Assembly (NCBI RefSeq): GCF_021343995.1
Contig: NZ_JAJTTE010000018.1
Span: forward strand, 62,001-126,000
Length of the DNA stretch: 64,000 nucleotides
From: Pseudonocardia terrae
GTDB lineage: Bacteria; Actinomycetota; Actinomycetes; Mycobacteriales; Pseudonocardiaceae
Reading direction: 5' to 3'
The notes below the pieces were generated by a model. The model was not told the origin of the DNA. It ran no database searches and saw nothing but the letters and a program-made list of their open reading frames with translations. Each line of letters begins with the position of its first letter. Position 1 is the first letter of the stretch. Below, in pieces: positions 25,377 to 34,631 of the stretch. A program made the translations under genes and the position numbers.

Positions 25377-27566
25377 ATGTTCTCAGGCATGCTGTCCCTG
25401 CCCGAGGTGCGGAGCGCCGCGCTGGCCCTGCTCTTCTTCGCCGCCGCCGTGCCCGCCGACCTGCTCGGCGCACCGTGGCCGCTCGTCGCCCTGCTCTACG
25501 CCGCCTGCTACGTCACGGGCGGCTGGGAGCCGGCGTGGTCCGGGCTGCAGGCGCTGCGCGAGCGGACCCTCGACGTCGACCTGCTGATGATCGTCGCGGC
25601 GCTCGGTGCCGCCGCGATCGGCCAGCACCTCGACGGCGCGCTGCTGATCGTGATCTTCGCGAGCTCGGGCGCGCTGGAGGCGGTGATGACGGCGCGTACC
25701 CGCGCGAGCATCACCGGACTCCTCGACCTCGCGCCGGAGACCGCCCACCGGATCGCCGACGGCGGGGAGCAGCAGGTCCGGGCGGCGGACCTCGAGGTCG
25801 GCGACGAGGTCGTCGTGCGGCCGGGGGAGAAGATCCCCGCCGACGGCACGGTCCTCGACGGGGCCACCGAGGTCGACGCCTCCACCCTCACCGGCGAGCC
25901 GCTGCCGGTCCGCCGCGGCCGCGGCGACCAGGTGTTCGCGGGCACGCTCAACGGCACCGGGACGGTGCGCGTGCGGGTCGACCGGGACCCGGCGGAGACG
26001 GTGGTGGCCGGGATCGCCGCGCAGGTCGAACGCGCGGCCGAGACGAAGTCGCGCCGGCAGCTGTTCGTCGAGCGGGTCGAGCAGCGCTACTCGGTGGTGG
26101 TCGTGGTGGCCGCGCTCGCGCTGCTCGTCGTGCCGCTGCTCGCCGGCGCCGACTTCCGCGACACCCTGCTCCGCGCCATGACCTTCATGATCGTCGCGTC
26201 GCCGTGCGCGGTGGTGCTCGCGACCATGCCGCCGCTCCTCGCCGCGGTCGCCGTGGCGGGCCGGCGGGGGGTGCTGCTCAAGGACGCCGGCGTGGTCGAG
26301 GCGCTGGCCGAGGTCGACGCGGTCGCCCTGGACAAGACCGGCACCGTGACCCGCGGGCGCCCCGAGGTCCGCGCCGTCGAGCCCCTCGACGGCCGCTCCG
26401 CCGACGACCTGCTCGCCCTCGCCGCCGCGGTGGAGCAGGGCTCGGAGCACGTGCTGGGGCGCGCGGTCGTCGCCGAGGCGCGCCGCTGCAACCTGCGCCT
26501 CCCCGAGGTCCGCGCCTTCGCCGCGCTGCCCGGCGAGGGTGTGCGAGCGGTGCTGGCTCCCGCCGTGATCAAGGGGAAAGCGGGCCCCGACGGGCGCTCC
26601 ACGGCCCGATCTGCCCTTGATCACGGTGCGATGGGGTCCGCCCGGGAGCACGCAGGGCCCGGATCGGCTCGTGAGCACGGCAGGTTCGCTCCCGCCGTGA
26701 TCAAGGGGAAAGCGGGCCCCGAGGACACGGGCGGGCCCCGGTCTGCCCTTGATCACGGGGAGATGAGGTCCGTCCGGGATCACGCTGCGCCCCGTTCCGC
26801 TCTTGATCACAGGGAGCGGGCGGCGGTCGTCACGGTCGGGCGGCCCGCCGGGGACGAGGTGCGGGAGCGGGTCGCCGCGGCGGAGCGCGAGGGACACACC
26901 GCAGTCGTGGTCCGCGTCGACGACGTCCCGGTCGGCCTGCTCGTGCTCGCCGACGAGGTCCGCCCCGGCGCTGCCGAGGCGGTCGCGGCCGTCGGCCGGG
27001 CCGTCGCCCCGCCCGTCCTGCTCACCGGCGACGCCGTCGGGCCGGCCCGACGGGTCGGCGAGCGGATCGGGGTCGGCGAGGTCCGGGCCGGGCTGCTGCC
27101 CGCCGACAAGGCCGTGGCCGTCGAGGAGCTCGAGCGCGGCGGCCGGCGCGTGCTCGCCGCCGGCGACGGCCTCAACGACGCCCCATTGCTGGCGACCGCG
27201 CACGTCGGGCTGGCCGTCGGCGAGGGCGCCGGCACGCTGTCGGTCGAGGCGGCCGACGGCGTCCTGCTGCGCGACCCGCTCGGCGCCCTCGCCCCGCTGG
27301 CCGCGCTGGCCCGTCGGGCCCGCCGGGTCGCGCGGGCCAATCTGGCCTTCGCCGCGGTCGTCATCGCCGGGCTGGTGACCTGGGACCTGGTCGGCACGCT
27401 GCCGCTGGCCCTCGGCGTGGCCGGCCACGAGCTCTCCACGGTGCTCGTGTGCCTGAACGGCCTGCGCCTGCTGCTCCGGCCGGGCTGGCCGGCGTCAGAG
27501 CGCGGTGAGCGCCGTGAGCGCCATGCGGCGGAGCAGCCCGGCGACCTCGTCGGGAGCCGCGCGTGA
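25377..27566 (+). CDS. P1B-type metal-transporting ATPase with in-frame palindromic-repeat insert
   Basis: A 729-residue heavy-metal pump. It has the actuator TGEP, the SPC transmembrane motif near 274, the phosphorylated Asp in DKTGT near 318 and GDGLNDAP near 596. The last helix carries GHELSTVLVCLNGLRLL, closest to the P1B-4 (Co/Ni/Fe/Zn) class; no N-terminal Cys metal domain is present. Residues about 394-481, in the nucleotide-binding domain, are not ATPase sequence: they come from a 132-bp unit present twice in frame (26556-26819). The usual N-domain HP motif region is therefore distorted. The last 72 bp overlap the convergent TetR gene. Divergent from its likely ArsR repressor. Confidence 0.88.
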   Translation: MFSGMLSLPEVRSAALALLFFAAAVPADLLGAPWPLVALLYAACYVTGGWEPAWSGLQALRERTLDVDLLMIVAALGAAAIGQHLDGALLIVIFASSGALEAVMTARTRASITGLLDLAPETAHRIADGGEQQVRAADLEVGDEVVVRPGEKIPADGTVLDGATEVDASTLTGEPLPVRRGRGDQVFAGTLNGTGTVRVRVDRDPAETVVAGIAAQVERAAETKSRRQLFVERVEQRYSVVVVVAALALLVVPLLAGADFRDTLLRAMTFMIVASPCAVVLATMPPLLAAVAVAGRRGVLLKDAGVVEALAEVDAVALDKTGTVTRGRPEVRAVEPLDGRSADDLLALAAAVEQGSEHVLGRAVVAEARRCNLRLPEVRAFAALPGEGVRAVLAPAVIKGKAGPDGRSTARSALDHGAMGSAREHAGPGSAREHGRFAPAVIKGKAGPEDTGGPRSALDHGEMRSVRDHAAPRSALDHRERAAVVTVGRPAGDEVRERVAAAEREGHTAVVVRVDDVPVGLLVLADEVRPGAAEAVAAVGRAVAPPVLLTGDAVGPARRVGERIGVGEVRAGLLPADKAVAVEELERGGRRVLAAGDGLNDAPLLATAHVGLAVGEGAGTLSVEAADGVLLRDPLGALAPLAALARRARRVARANLAFAAVVIAGLVTWDLVGTLPLALGVAGHELSTVLVCLNGLRLLLRPGWPASERGERRERHAAEQPGDLVGSRA
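26556..26819. repeat. 132-bp in-frame tandem duplication of TGATC palindromic elements
   Basis: The 35 bases at 26556-26590 recur exactly at 26688-26722, and tctgcccttgatcacgg at 26610-26626 recurs at 26742-26758, all offset 132 bp (44 codons). Each unit begins with a 61-bp element (26566-26626, 26698-26758) whose arms are tgatcaaggg and cccttgatcac. Ends and size match the intergenic family at 23-24.3 kb. Confidence 0.9.
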
Positions 27567-28067
27567 GCCGCTGTGCGGGGTCGAGTTGAGCAGGCCGAAC
27601 GTGCCGTGCGCGGCCACCCGGGCGGCGTCGGGGTCGAGCCCGGGGTGCAGCCGGCGCAGCGTGTCGACCCAGATCTCGACGTAGGTGCGCTGCAGCCGGC
27701 GCACCCGGCGCCGGTCGCCCTCGGGCAGGTTGTCGAGGTCGCGGTCCTGCACCACGATCAGCTCCGGCTCGCGCAGCGCGAAGTCCAGCTGGAAGTCGAC
27801 GAGCGCGGCCAGCACCTCCTGCGGCTCGCCCGTCGACCGTTCCCGCCCGCCGGCGAGCAGCCGCTCGCTGATGTCCACGAGCAGTTCGGCGAGGAGCGCC
27901 TCCTTGCCCGGGAAGTGCCGGTAGAGCGCCGGCCCGCTGATCCCGACGGCGGCACCCAGCTCGGCGATGCTCACCCCGTGGAAGCCGTGCCGGGCGAAGA
28001 GGACGGCGGCGGTGCGCAGGATCTGCTCCCGCCGGGAGGGTGCGTTGTCGACCCGCGGCGCCGCCAT
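27495..28067 (-). CDS. TetR-family regulator of acyl-CoA carboxylase operon (BkaR/PccD-like)
   Basis: A 190-residue TetR protein with HTH at about residues 30-60 (SIAELGAAVGISGPALYRHF) and a helical ligand domain. It resembles the mycobacterial Rv2506 (BkaR) and PccD-type repressors of branched-chain or propionyl-CoA genes, judged from memory. A minus-strand -10 box TACGCT (28079-28074) lies 6 nt before the ATG, suggesting a leaderless transcript. Its operator-like site (28090-28105) overlaps the expected -35 region and is repeated twice before accD1, so autorepression plus control of acc genes is the simplest reading. Convergent 72-bp overlap with the ATPase gene. Confidence 0.85.
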   Translation of the reverse strand: MAAPRVDNAPSRREQILRTAAVLFARHGFHGVSIAELGAAVGISGPALYRHFPGKEALLAELLVDISERLLAGGRERSTGEPQEVLAALVDFQLDFALREPELIVVQDRDLDNLPEGDRRRVRRLQRTYVEIWVDTLRRLHPGLDPDAARVAAHGTFGLLNSTPHSGSRAAPDEVAGLLRRMALTALTAL

Positions 28068-28089
28068 CGGGCCAGCGTAGCGCCTCCGG

Positions 28090-28105
28090 GTTAACGTCCG
28101 CTAAC
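28090..28105. promoter_or_regulatory. TetR operator, site 1
   Basis: The sequence gttaacgtccgctaac matches the pattern GTTAACG-NN-CGCTAAC exactly. It lies 23 bp before the TetR start, over its presumed -35 box. Confidence 0.75.
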
Positions 28106-28169
28106 CACTCGGGCCGAAAGGCCATGTCCCGACGGTGCATGTCTCAGCCTCGGCACAGGACGCCCCACC

Positions 28170-28175
28170 TACCCT
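28170..28175 (+). promoter_or_regulatory. Leaderless -10 box of the histidine kinase gene
   Basis: TACCCT lies 7 nt before ATG 28183, and no ribosome site is seen. Confidence 0.5.
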
Positions 28176-28182
28176 GGTTCGC

Positions 28183-30141
28183 ATGGCCCGCGACCCGGAC
28201 CCGGACCCCGACGCGGGGTCCGGTGCTGCTCGGGAGCGGTCGTCGGGACCGTTCCCGGGGCTGCGGGACCGCCTGCGCGCGCGGCTCGGCGTCCGGACGA
28301 CCACGGCACTGGCCGCGGCGCTCACCGTCGGGGTCGTGCTGCTGGTGGCCGGGGCGATCCTGGTGCTCGGGCTGAACGCGCTGCTGCGGATGCAGCTGGT
28401 CGACACCGCCACCCAGCAGGCGACCCAGCTCGGCGAACGGGTCGCCGCGAACTTCGCCGACACCCACGACGTCAAGCGCAACGCCGTCCAGGCCACCGGC
28501 AAGCGCACCGACCTGGTCGAGGTGGTCACCGACTACAACAACGACCCCGACCAGCCGCCGGACGTCCAGAACATCGGCTCCTCCGACCCGTTGCCGCAGT
28601 ACCCGCTGATGGCCGACGCGCAGGCGGCGCCCGACGACGTCGAGGTCGTCGACTCCACCTGGATCACGCTGAACGACGGCAAGCAGGAGGAGGTGCTCGT
28701 CGTCGCGAAGGGCTACGAGTTCCCGCCCACCGGCCAGCCCTTCTGGGTCCTCGCCGCCCAGCCCCTGGACTTCCTGCACCGGGCCGTCAACACGGTGCTG
28801 GCGATGGTGCTGGTCGGCATCCCGGTGCTGGTGGTGCTGGTCGGCGGCTTCACCTACTTCTTCGCCGGCCGTGCCCTGCGTCCCGTCGAGGCGATGCGGG
28901 CGCGGGTGGCGCGCATGACCGACCGGGACCTCGGTACCCGCGTGCCCGTCCCGCCGGCGCGCGACGAGGTCGGGCGCCTCGCCGAGACGATGAACCAGAT
29001 GCTCGGCCGACTGGAGAGCGCGCAGAAGAACCAGCGCCGGTTCGTCGCCGACGCGAGCCACGAGCTGCGCAGCCCGCTCGCCACGATCGCATCCGGGCTG
29101 GAGCTGCTGGCCGGGACCGTGGACGAGTCCGACGCGTCGACCGTCACGACCCTGCGCGGCGAGGCCGGCCGCCTGAACCGGCTGGTCGACGGGCTGCTCC
29201 TGCTCGCCCGTTCCGACGAGCGCGGGCTGCAGCCGAAGCGGGAGGACGTCGACCTCGACGAGATCGTGGAGGCCGAGCGCGGCCGCCCGTCCGACGTCGG
29301 CGGGGTCGCCCCCGAGGTGCGCGCCGAGCCCGTCCGGGTCTCCGGGGACCGGGCGCAGCTGGTCCGCGCGGTGCGGAACCTGGTCGACAACGCGCGCCGG
29401 CACGCCGGCTCGCGGGTACTGGTCACGCTGCGGGCCGAGGGTCCCGACGCGGTGGTCGAGGTGGCCGACGACGGCCCCGGCGTCCCGCCCGAGGAGCGCG
29501 ACCGGGTCTTCGAGCGGTTCGTGCGGCTCGACGAGGCCCGTGCCCGGTCCGACGGCGGTGCGGGGCTCGGGCTCGCGATCGTCCGGGAGATCGTCGCGGT
29601 GCACCACGGCAGCGTCGAGGTGCTGGACTCGCCGCTCGGGGGGGCGCTGTTCCGGCTGCGCCTGCCCCGTACCGAGACCCCGGCCGAGCCCGGCCCGGAG
29701 GACATGCCCGACACGTCCGAGCTACCCGAGGCCGGTGAGCTGAAGGACGACCGCCCGACCGGCCCGTTGCCCCTCCTCGCCCCGCCGACCGGCGAGCGGG
29801 AGACGTCGCCGGTCGGTGAGCAGGAGACCGCACCGGTGCCGAGCGAGCCGGACACGCGGCCGGTCCCCACCGGCCCGCGCCCGTCCCCCGGCCCGCGCCC
29901 GTCCCCCGGCCCGCGGGAGCGGGAGACCGCGCCGGTGCGGCGGGAGCACGAGGCCACGCCGGTGTCGCGGGAGCAGGAGACCGCGCCGGTGCCCCGGCCG
30001 TCGCCGGTCCCGCGAGGTCGCGAGGAGGACGAGCGGCTCCGGCCCGTGGCCTCGGTCCCGATCCGGCTCGGCGACGCGCTCTCGCCGGCCGACGTCAACC
30101 CGACGACGCCGATCCCGGTCGTCCGGCCGCCGGCGCGCTGA
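28183..30141 (+). CDS. Sensor histidine kinase with long repeat-rich C-terminal tail
   Basis: A 652-residue two-component sensor: TM1 (about 43-65), an extracytoplasmic sensor of about 140 residues, TM2 (about 205-227), HAMP, then HisKA with phospho-acceptor His293 in ASHELRSP and a HATPase with N-box NLVDNARRH, DDGPGVP and GAGLGLAIV. Unusually, about 140 residues follow the kinase core, Pro-rich, with ETxPV-type repeats (ERETSPV, EQETAPV, ERETAPV, EHEATPV, EQETAPV), charged and probably disordered. Its stop abuts the stop of the response regulator on the other strand. The signal is unknown. Confidence 0.88.
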   Translation: MARDPDPDPDAGSGAARERSSGPFPGLRDRLRARLGVRTTTALAAALTVGVVLLVAGAILVLGLNALLRMQLVDTATQQATQLGERVAANFADTHDVKRNAVQATGKRTDLVEVVTDYNNDPDQPPDVQNIGSSDPLPQYPLMADAQAAPDDVEVVDSTWITLNDGKQEEVLVVAKGYEFPPTGQPFWVLAAQPLDFLHRAVNTVLAMVLVGIPVLVVLVGGFTYFFAGRALRPVEAMRARVARMTDRDLGTRVPVPPARDEVGRLAETMNQMLGRLESAQKNQRRFVADASHELRSPLATIASGLELLAGTVDESDASTVTTLRGEAGRLNRLVDGLLLLARSDERGLQPKREDVDLDEIVEAERGRPSDVGGVAPEVRAEPVRVSGDRAQLVRAVRNLVDNARRHAGSRVLVTLRAEGPDAVVEVADDGPGVPPEERDRVFERFVRLDEARARSDGGAGLGLAIVREIVAVHHGSVEVLDSPLGGALFRLRLPRTETPAEPGPEDMPDTSELPEAGELKDDRPTGPLPLLAPPTGERETSPVGEQETAPVPSEPDTRPVPTGPRPSPGPRPSPGPRERETAPVRREHEATPVSREQETAPVPRPSPVPRGREEDERLRPVASVPIRLGDALSPADVNPTTPIPVVRPPAR

Positions 30142-30816
30142 TCAGGCGGGCTCCGCCATCCGGTAGCCCACGCCGCGCAGCGTCTCGATCGTCTGGGTGC
30201 CGAAGGGGGCGTCGATCTTCTTGCGGACGTACCCCACGTAGACCTCGACGACGTTGACCTCGCCCTCGTAGTGGGCGTCCCACACCGAGCGCAGGATGTC
30301 GGTCTTGGTCACGACCTCGCCCGCGTGCCGCATGAGGTGCTCGAGCACCCCGAACTCGCGCGGGGTCAGGGTGATCTCGGTGGCGCCGCGGTGCACCCGG
30401 TGCCGGGCCGGGTCCAGCGTCAGATCGCCGACGGACAGCACGGTCGGCCGGGCGTCGCCGGCGCGGCGCTGCAGGGCGCGCAGCCGGGCCAGCAGCACGA
30501 CGAACGAGAAGGGCTTGGTGAGGTAGTCGTCGGCGCCCAGGTCGAACGCGTCGGCCTCGTCGTACTCGCCGTCCTTGGCGGTGAGCATCAGCACCGGGGT
30601 CCACACGCCCGCGGCCCGCAGCTGTTGCAGGATCCGGTACCCGGACAGTCCGGGGAGCATGATGTCGAGGATGACGACGTCGTATCCCCCCTGGACCGCG
30701 GCGTCCAGGCCCGTGGGGCCGTCGTGCCGGACCTCGACCGCGTGGCCCTCGCGGGCCAGCCCGCGGCGGACCATCTCGGCCAGCGGGCGTTCGTCCTCCA
30801 CCAGCAGCAGGCGCAC
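30142..30816 (-). CDS. OmpR-family response regulator
   Basis: A 224-residue regulator: receiver domain with Asp51 (ILDIMLPG), acidic pair VEDE, Thr in MLTA and Lys in LTKPF, then an OmpR/PhoB winged helix (LTPREFGVLEHLMRHAGEVV) ending in the usual RGVGYRM. GTG 30816 is chosen because a minus-strand -10 box TACGGT lies 7 nt upstream. It is the obvious partner of the adjacent kinase but is encoded convergently, with no base between the stop codons, so the two need separate promoters. Confidence 0.88.
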   Translation of the reverse strand: MRLLLVEDERPLAEMVRRGLAREGHAVEVRHDGPTGLDAAVQGGYDVVILDIMLPGLSGYRILQQLRAAGVWTPVLMLTAKDGEYDEADAFDLGADDYLTKPFSFVVLLARLRALQRRAGDARPTVLSVGDLTLDPARHRVHRGATEITLTPREFGVLEHLMRHAGEVVTKTDILRSVWDAHYEGEVNVVEVYVGYVRKKIDAPFGTQTIETLRGVGYRMAEPA

Positions 30817-30898
30817 GAGGAGCACCGTAGGGGCCGCGGCTGTGACGTTCCTGAGCGGACCGGCACAGTCACATCGGCGGCGGGGACTGGCGCTCGGT

Positions 30899-30914
30899 GT
30901 TAACGAGCGCTAAC
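30899..30914. promoter_or_regulatory. TetR operator, site 2 (upstream of accD1)
   Basis: The sequence gttaacgagcgctaac matches the site in front of the TetR gene outside the central two bases. Its centre is 19 bp from site 3. Confidence 0.75.
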
Positions 30915-30917
30915 CTA

Positions 30918-30933
30918 GTTAACGATCGCTAAC
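30918..30933. promoter_or_regulatory. TetR operator, site 3 (upstream of accD1)
   Basis: The sequence gttaacgatcgctaac ends 21 bp before the accD1 ATG, almost the same distance as site 1 from the TetR start. Binding here would block transcription of the whole acc operon. Confidence 0.75.
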
Positions 30934-30954
30934 CGATCCGACGAGGGACGGCAG

Positions 30955-32595
30955 ATGCAGGAAGTGGCGAGGCGGGCCGGGGCGGCAGCCCCGGTGCTGG
31001 GCAGCAGGGTCGATCCGGGTGCCGAGCAGTTCGCGCGGAACGCGGAGTCGCACCGGTCGCTGGTGGCGGACCTGAACGCGCAGCTGGCGGTGGCGCGGTT
31101 GGGTGGCCCGGAGCGGTCGCGGGCGCGGCACGTGGAGCGGGGCAAGTTGTTGCCGCGGGACCGGGTGGACTCGCTGGTGGATCCGGGCTCGCCGTTCCTG
31201 GAGCTCTCGCCGCTGGCGGCGCACGGGCTCTACGACGGGGACGCGCCGGCCGCGGGAATGATCACCGGGGTCGGGCGGGTCGCGGGCCGGGAGTGCGTGA
31301 TCGTGGCCAACGACGCCACGGTCAAGGGCGGCACCTACTACCCGATGACGGTGAAGAAGCACCTGCGGGCGCAGGAGGTGGCGCTGCACAACCGGTTGCC
31401 GTGCGTGTACCTGGTGGACTCGGGTGGGGCGTACCTGCCGGCGCAGGACGAGGTGTTCCCGGACCGGGAGCACTTCGGGCGGATCTTCTACAACCAGGCG
31501 CAGATGTCGGGGCTGGGGATCCCGCAGATCGCGGCGGTGCTGGGCTCGTGCACCGCGGGCGGGGCGTACGTGCCGGCCATGTCCGACGAGGCGGTGATCG
31601 TCCGCAACCAGGGGACGATCTTTTTGGGCGGTCCGCCGCTGGTGAAGGCCGCGACCGGCGAGGTCGTCACGGCCGAGGAGCTCGGCGGCGGGGACCTGCA
31701 CTCCAAGATCTCCGGGGTCACCGACCATCTCGCGAACGACGACGCGCACGCGTTGCGGATCGTCCGGTCGATCGTCGGGACGCTCGGGCCGCGGGTGCCG
31801 GCGCCGTGGGAGCGGGAGCCGACCGAGGCGCCGGTGGTGGACCCGGGCGAGCTGTACGGGGCGGTGCCGACGGACTCCCGGATCCCCTACGACGTGCGTG
31901 AGGTGATCGCGCGGGTGGTGGACGGGTCGCGGTTTCACGAGTTCAAGGCCGAGTACGGGACCACGCTGGTCACGGGCTTCGCGCACATCCACGGCCACCC
32001 GGTGGGGATCATCGCGAACAACGGGATCCTGTTCTCCGAGTCGGCGATGAAGGGTGCGCACTTCATCGAGCTGTGCGACCAGCGGGGGATCCCGCTGGTG
32101 TTCCTGCAGAACATCACCGGGTTCATGGTCGGGCGGGAGTACGAGGCCGGCGGGATCGCCCGCAACGGCGCCAAGCTGGTCACCGCGGTGGCCTCGACCC
32201 GGGTGCCGAAGCTGACCGTGGTGATCGGCGGGTCCTTCGGGGCGGGGAACTACGCGATGTGCGGGCGGGCCTACTCGCCGCGGTTCTTGTTCATGTGGCC
32301 CAACGCCCGGATCTCGGTCATGGGCGGCGAGCAGGCCGCCACCGTGCTCGGCACGGTCGGGTCCGGCGCGGGCAACGGTTCTGGGAACGGCTCTGACGCG
32401 GCGGCGCGGGAGGAGCTCAAGGAGCGGATCCGAGCCCAGTACGAGACGCAGGGTCATCCCTACTACTCCACCGCCCGGATCTGGGACGACGGCGTGATCG
32501 ACCCCGCCGACACCCGCACGGTCCTGGGCCTGTCGCTGTCCGTGGCCGCGAACGCCCCGCTGGGCGAGCCGGCCTTCGGCGTCTTCCGGATGTGA
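30955..32595 (+). CDS. accD1: Acyl-CoA carboxylase beta subunit (methylcrotonyl-CoA type)
   Basis: A 546-residue carboxyltransferase. The segments [27 protein letters not shown] and [16 protein letters not shown] (quoted in part) and [11 protein letters not shown] are typical of the methylcrotonyl-CoA carboxylase beta subunit, which transfers CO2 from biotin to 3-methylcrotonyl-CoA in leucine breakdown. A Gly/Asn/Ser-rich stretch near residues 470-482 is a lengthened loop. ATG follows gaggga. The stop overlaps the accA1 GTG (GTGA). First gene of accD1-accA1-fadE19, under two TetR-type operators. Confidence 0.9.
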   Translation: MQEVARRAGAAAPVLGSRVDPGAEQFARNAESHRSLVADLNAQLAVARLGGPERSRARHVERGKLLPRDRVDSLVDPGSPFLELSPLAAHGLYDGDAPAAGMITGVGRVAGRECVIVANDATVKGGTYYPMTVKKHLRAQEVALHNRLPCVYLVDSGGAYLPAQDEVFPDREHFGRIFYNQAQMSGLGIPQIAAVLGSCTAGGAYVPAMSDEAVIVRNQGTIFLGGPPLVKAATGEVVTAEELGGGDLHSKISGVTDHLANDDAHALRIVRSIVGTLGPRVPAPWEREPTEAPVVDPGELYGAVPTDSRIPYDVREVIARVVDGSRFHEFKAEYGTTLVTGFAHIHGHPVGIIANNGILFSESAMKGAHFIELCDQRGIPLVFLQNITGFMVGREYEAGGIARNGAKLVTAVASTRVPKLTVVIGGSFGAGNYAMCGRAYSPRFLFMWPNARISVMGGEQAATVLGTVGSGAGNGSGNGSDAAAREELKERIRAQYETQGHPYYSTARIWDDGVIDPADTRTVLGLSLSVAANAPLGEPAFGVFRM

Positions 32596-34631
32596 GTGCC
32601 ATGTTCTCGACAGTTCTGGTCGCCAACCGCGGGGAGATCGCGGTCCGCGTCATCCGCACCCTGCGCAGCCTCGGCATCCGGTCGGTGGCCGTGTACTCCG
32701 ACGCGGACGCGGGGGCCCCGCACGTCGCCGCGGCGGACGTGGCGGTGCGGCTGGGCCCGGCGGCGGCGTCGGAGTCCTATCTGGCGATCGACACTGTGAT
32801 CGAGGCGGCGAAGGCCACCGGGGCGCAGGCCATCCACCCCGGCTACGGCTTCCTCTCCGAGAACACCGCGTTCGCCGCGGCGTGCGAGGCGGCGGGGATC
32901 GTGTTCGTCGGCCCGCCGTCGTCGGCGATCGAGGCGATGGGCGACAAGATCCGTGCCAAGCAGACCGTGGCCAAGGCCGGGGTGCCGGTGGTCCCGGGCT
33001 CCGACGGCGTCGGGCTCTCGGATGCGGATCTGGCCCTGGCCGTGGAGCAGGTGGGGTTCCCGGTGCTGCTCAAGCCCTCCGCCGGGGGCGGCGGGAAGGG
33101 CATGCGCGAGGTGCATCGGGCCGAGGACCTGGCCGACGCGATCGCGAGCGCGCGCCGGGAGGCGCGCGGCTCGTTCGGCGACGACACCCTGCTGGTCGAG
33201 CGGCTGATCACCACCCCGCGCCACATCGAGATCCAGGTGCTGGCCGACACGCACGGCAACGTGGTGCACCTGGGCGAGCGGGAGTGCTCGCTACAGCGCC
33301 GCCACCAGAAGATCGTCGAGGAGGCGCCCTCGCCGCTGCTGACCCCGGCGCAGCGCGAGGCGATGGGCCGCGCGGCCTGCGAGGCCGCCCGCGCCTGCGG
33401 GTACGTCGGCGCGGGCACCGTGGAGTTCATCGTCGGGGGCGACCGCCCGGGTGAGTTCTTCTTCATGGAGATGAACACCCGGCTGCAGGTCGAGCACCCG
33501 GTGACCGAACAGGTCTACGGGGTCGACCTGGTCGAGGCGCAGCTGCGGGTGGCCGCGGGCGAGCGGGCGCCGTGGCCGGGCGAACTGGTCCCGCGCGGGC
33601 ACGCGATCGAGGTCCGGGTCTACGCCGAGGACCCGGCCGCGGGCTTTTTGCCCACCGGCGGGCGGATCCTGGCGCTGCGCGAGCCGGCCGGGTTGCCCGG
33701 GGTGCGGGTGGACTCCGGGATCGCCGCGGGCGGGCTGGTCGGCTCGGACTACGACCCGATGCTGTCGAAGATCATCGCGTACGGGGCGGACCGGGCCGAG
33801 GCGCTGCGCCGGCTCGACGCCGCGCTGGGCGAGACGGTGCTGCTCGGGCTGGGCACCAACATCGGGTTCCTGCGCGCGCTGCTGGCCGACCCGGACGTGC
33901 GCGCCGGCGATCTGGACACCGGCCTGGTCGGGCGCCGGATCGACGCGCTGAGCAGCCAGGACCTGCCGGCCGACGTCGTCGGGGTGGCCACCGGGCTGGC
34001 CCTGCTCGACCTGGAGCCCCCCGCCCCGGGCGCCGGGGAGATCGTCGACCCGTTCGACGTGCCCGGAGGTTGGCGGATCGGCGGGCCGGCCTGGACCACC
34101 CGGCGGCTGGTCGTGGCCGGGCACGACCCGGTCGAGGTCCGCACCCGCGGCCGGGCCGGCGACGCCGAGCTCTCGGTCGACGGCGGCGAGCCCTTCCGCA
34201 CCACCACCCGGGCCGTCACCGGGCTCGCGGGCACCGGCGTCACGCACTCCCAGGGCGGGGTGACCAGGGCCTACGCCGTCGCCCGGGACGCGGCGGCGGT
34301 GCACTGGATCGGACGCGACGGCCTGGCCTGGGCCGTGCGCGAACAGGAGGCCCTCGAGGCCGCGGCCGAGCAGGCCGCCGCCGGGGCGGGCGGGCCCGTG
34401 CTCTCCCCGATGCCCGGCACCGTGGCCGTCGTCGAGGTCACCGAGGGCCAGCAGGTCACGGCCGGGCAGACGCTCGTCGTGGTCGAGGCCATGAAGATGG
34501 AACACGTGCTCACCGCCCCCGTCGACGGCACGGTCCGCGAGCTGCGGGCCCGCACCGGCGGGACGGTCGCCAAGGACGCCGTCCTCCTCGTCGTCGAGGC
34601 GGAGGCAGAAGGAGACACAGATGGATCTTGA
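32592..34631 (+). CDS. accA1: Acyl-CoA carboxylase alpha subunit (biotin carboxylase-BCCP)
   Basis: A 679-residue biotin-dependent subunit: N-terminal biotin carboxylase ([18 protein letters not shown], Gly-rich ATP loop [12 protein letters not shown] near 164-175, [12 protein letters not shown]) and C-terminal biotin carrier with the biotinylated Lys in EAMKMEHV near residue 637. Together with AccD1 it carboxylates methylcrotonyl-CoA. The GTG at 32592 overlaps the accD1 stop; ATG 32601 is an alternative. The stop lies inside fadE19, an 11-bp overlap, so the operon is tightly coupled. Confidence 0.92.
   Translation: MSAMFSTVLVANRGEIAVRVIRTLRSLGIRSVAVYSDADAGAPHVAAADVAVRLGPAAASESYLAIDTVIEAAKATGAQAIHPGYGFLSENTAFAAACEAAGIVFVGPPSSAIEAMGDKIRAKQTVAKAGVPVVPGSDGVGLSDADLALAVEQVGFPVLLKPSAGGGGKGMREVHRAEDLADAIASARREARGSFGDDTLLVERLITTPRHIEIQVLADTHGNVVHLGERECSLQRRHQKIVEEAPSPLLTPAQREAMGRAACEAARACGYVGAGTVEFIVGGDRPGEFFFMEMNTRLQVEHPVTEQVYGVDLVEAQLRVAAGERAPWPGELVPRGHAIEVRVYAEDPAAGFLPTGGRILALREPAGLPGVRVDSGIAAGGLVGSDYDPMLSKIIAYGADRAEALRRLDAALGETVLLGLGTNIGFLRALLADPDVRAGDLDTGLVGRRIDALSSQDLPADVVGVATGLALLDLEPPAPGAGEIVDPFDVPGGWRIGGPAWTTRRLVVAGHDPVEVRTRGRAGDAELSVDGGEPFRTTTRAVTGLAGTGVTHSQGGVTRAYAVARDAAAVHWIGRDGLAWAVREQEALEAAAEQAAAGAGGPVLSPMPGTVAVVEVTEGQQVTAGQTLVVVEAMKMEHVLTAPVDGTVRELRARTGGTVAKDAVLLVVEAEAEGDTDGS

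Noticed and set aside
25383..27428. A 681-codon minus-strand frame opposite the P1B-ATPase
   Set aside because: Its sequence mirrors the ATPase codons and has no motif; the ATPase frame carries all catalytic signatures.
32370..32410. Insertion of a palindromic element in accD1 at the Gly/Asn/Ser-rich loop
   Set aside because: The stretch is a short glycine-rich linker without inverted arms or TGATC ends.
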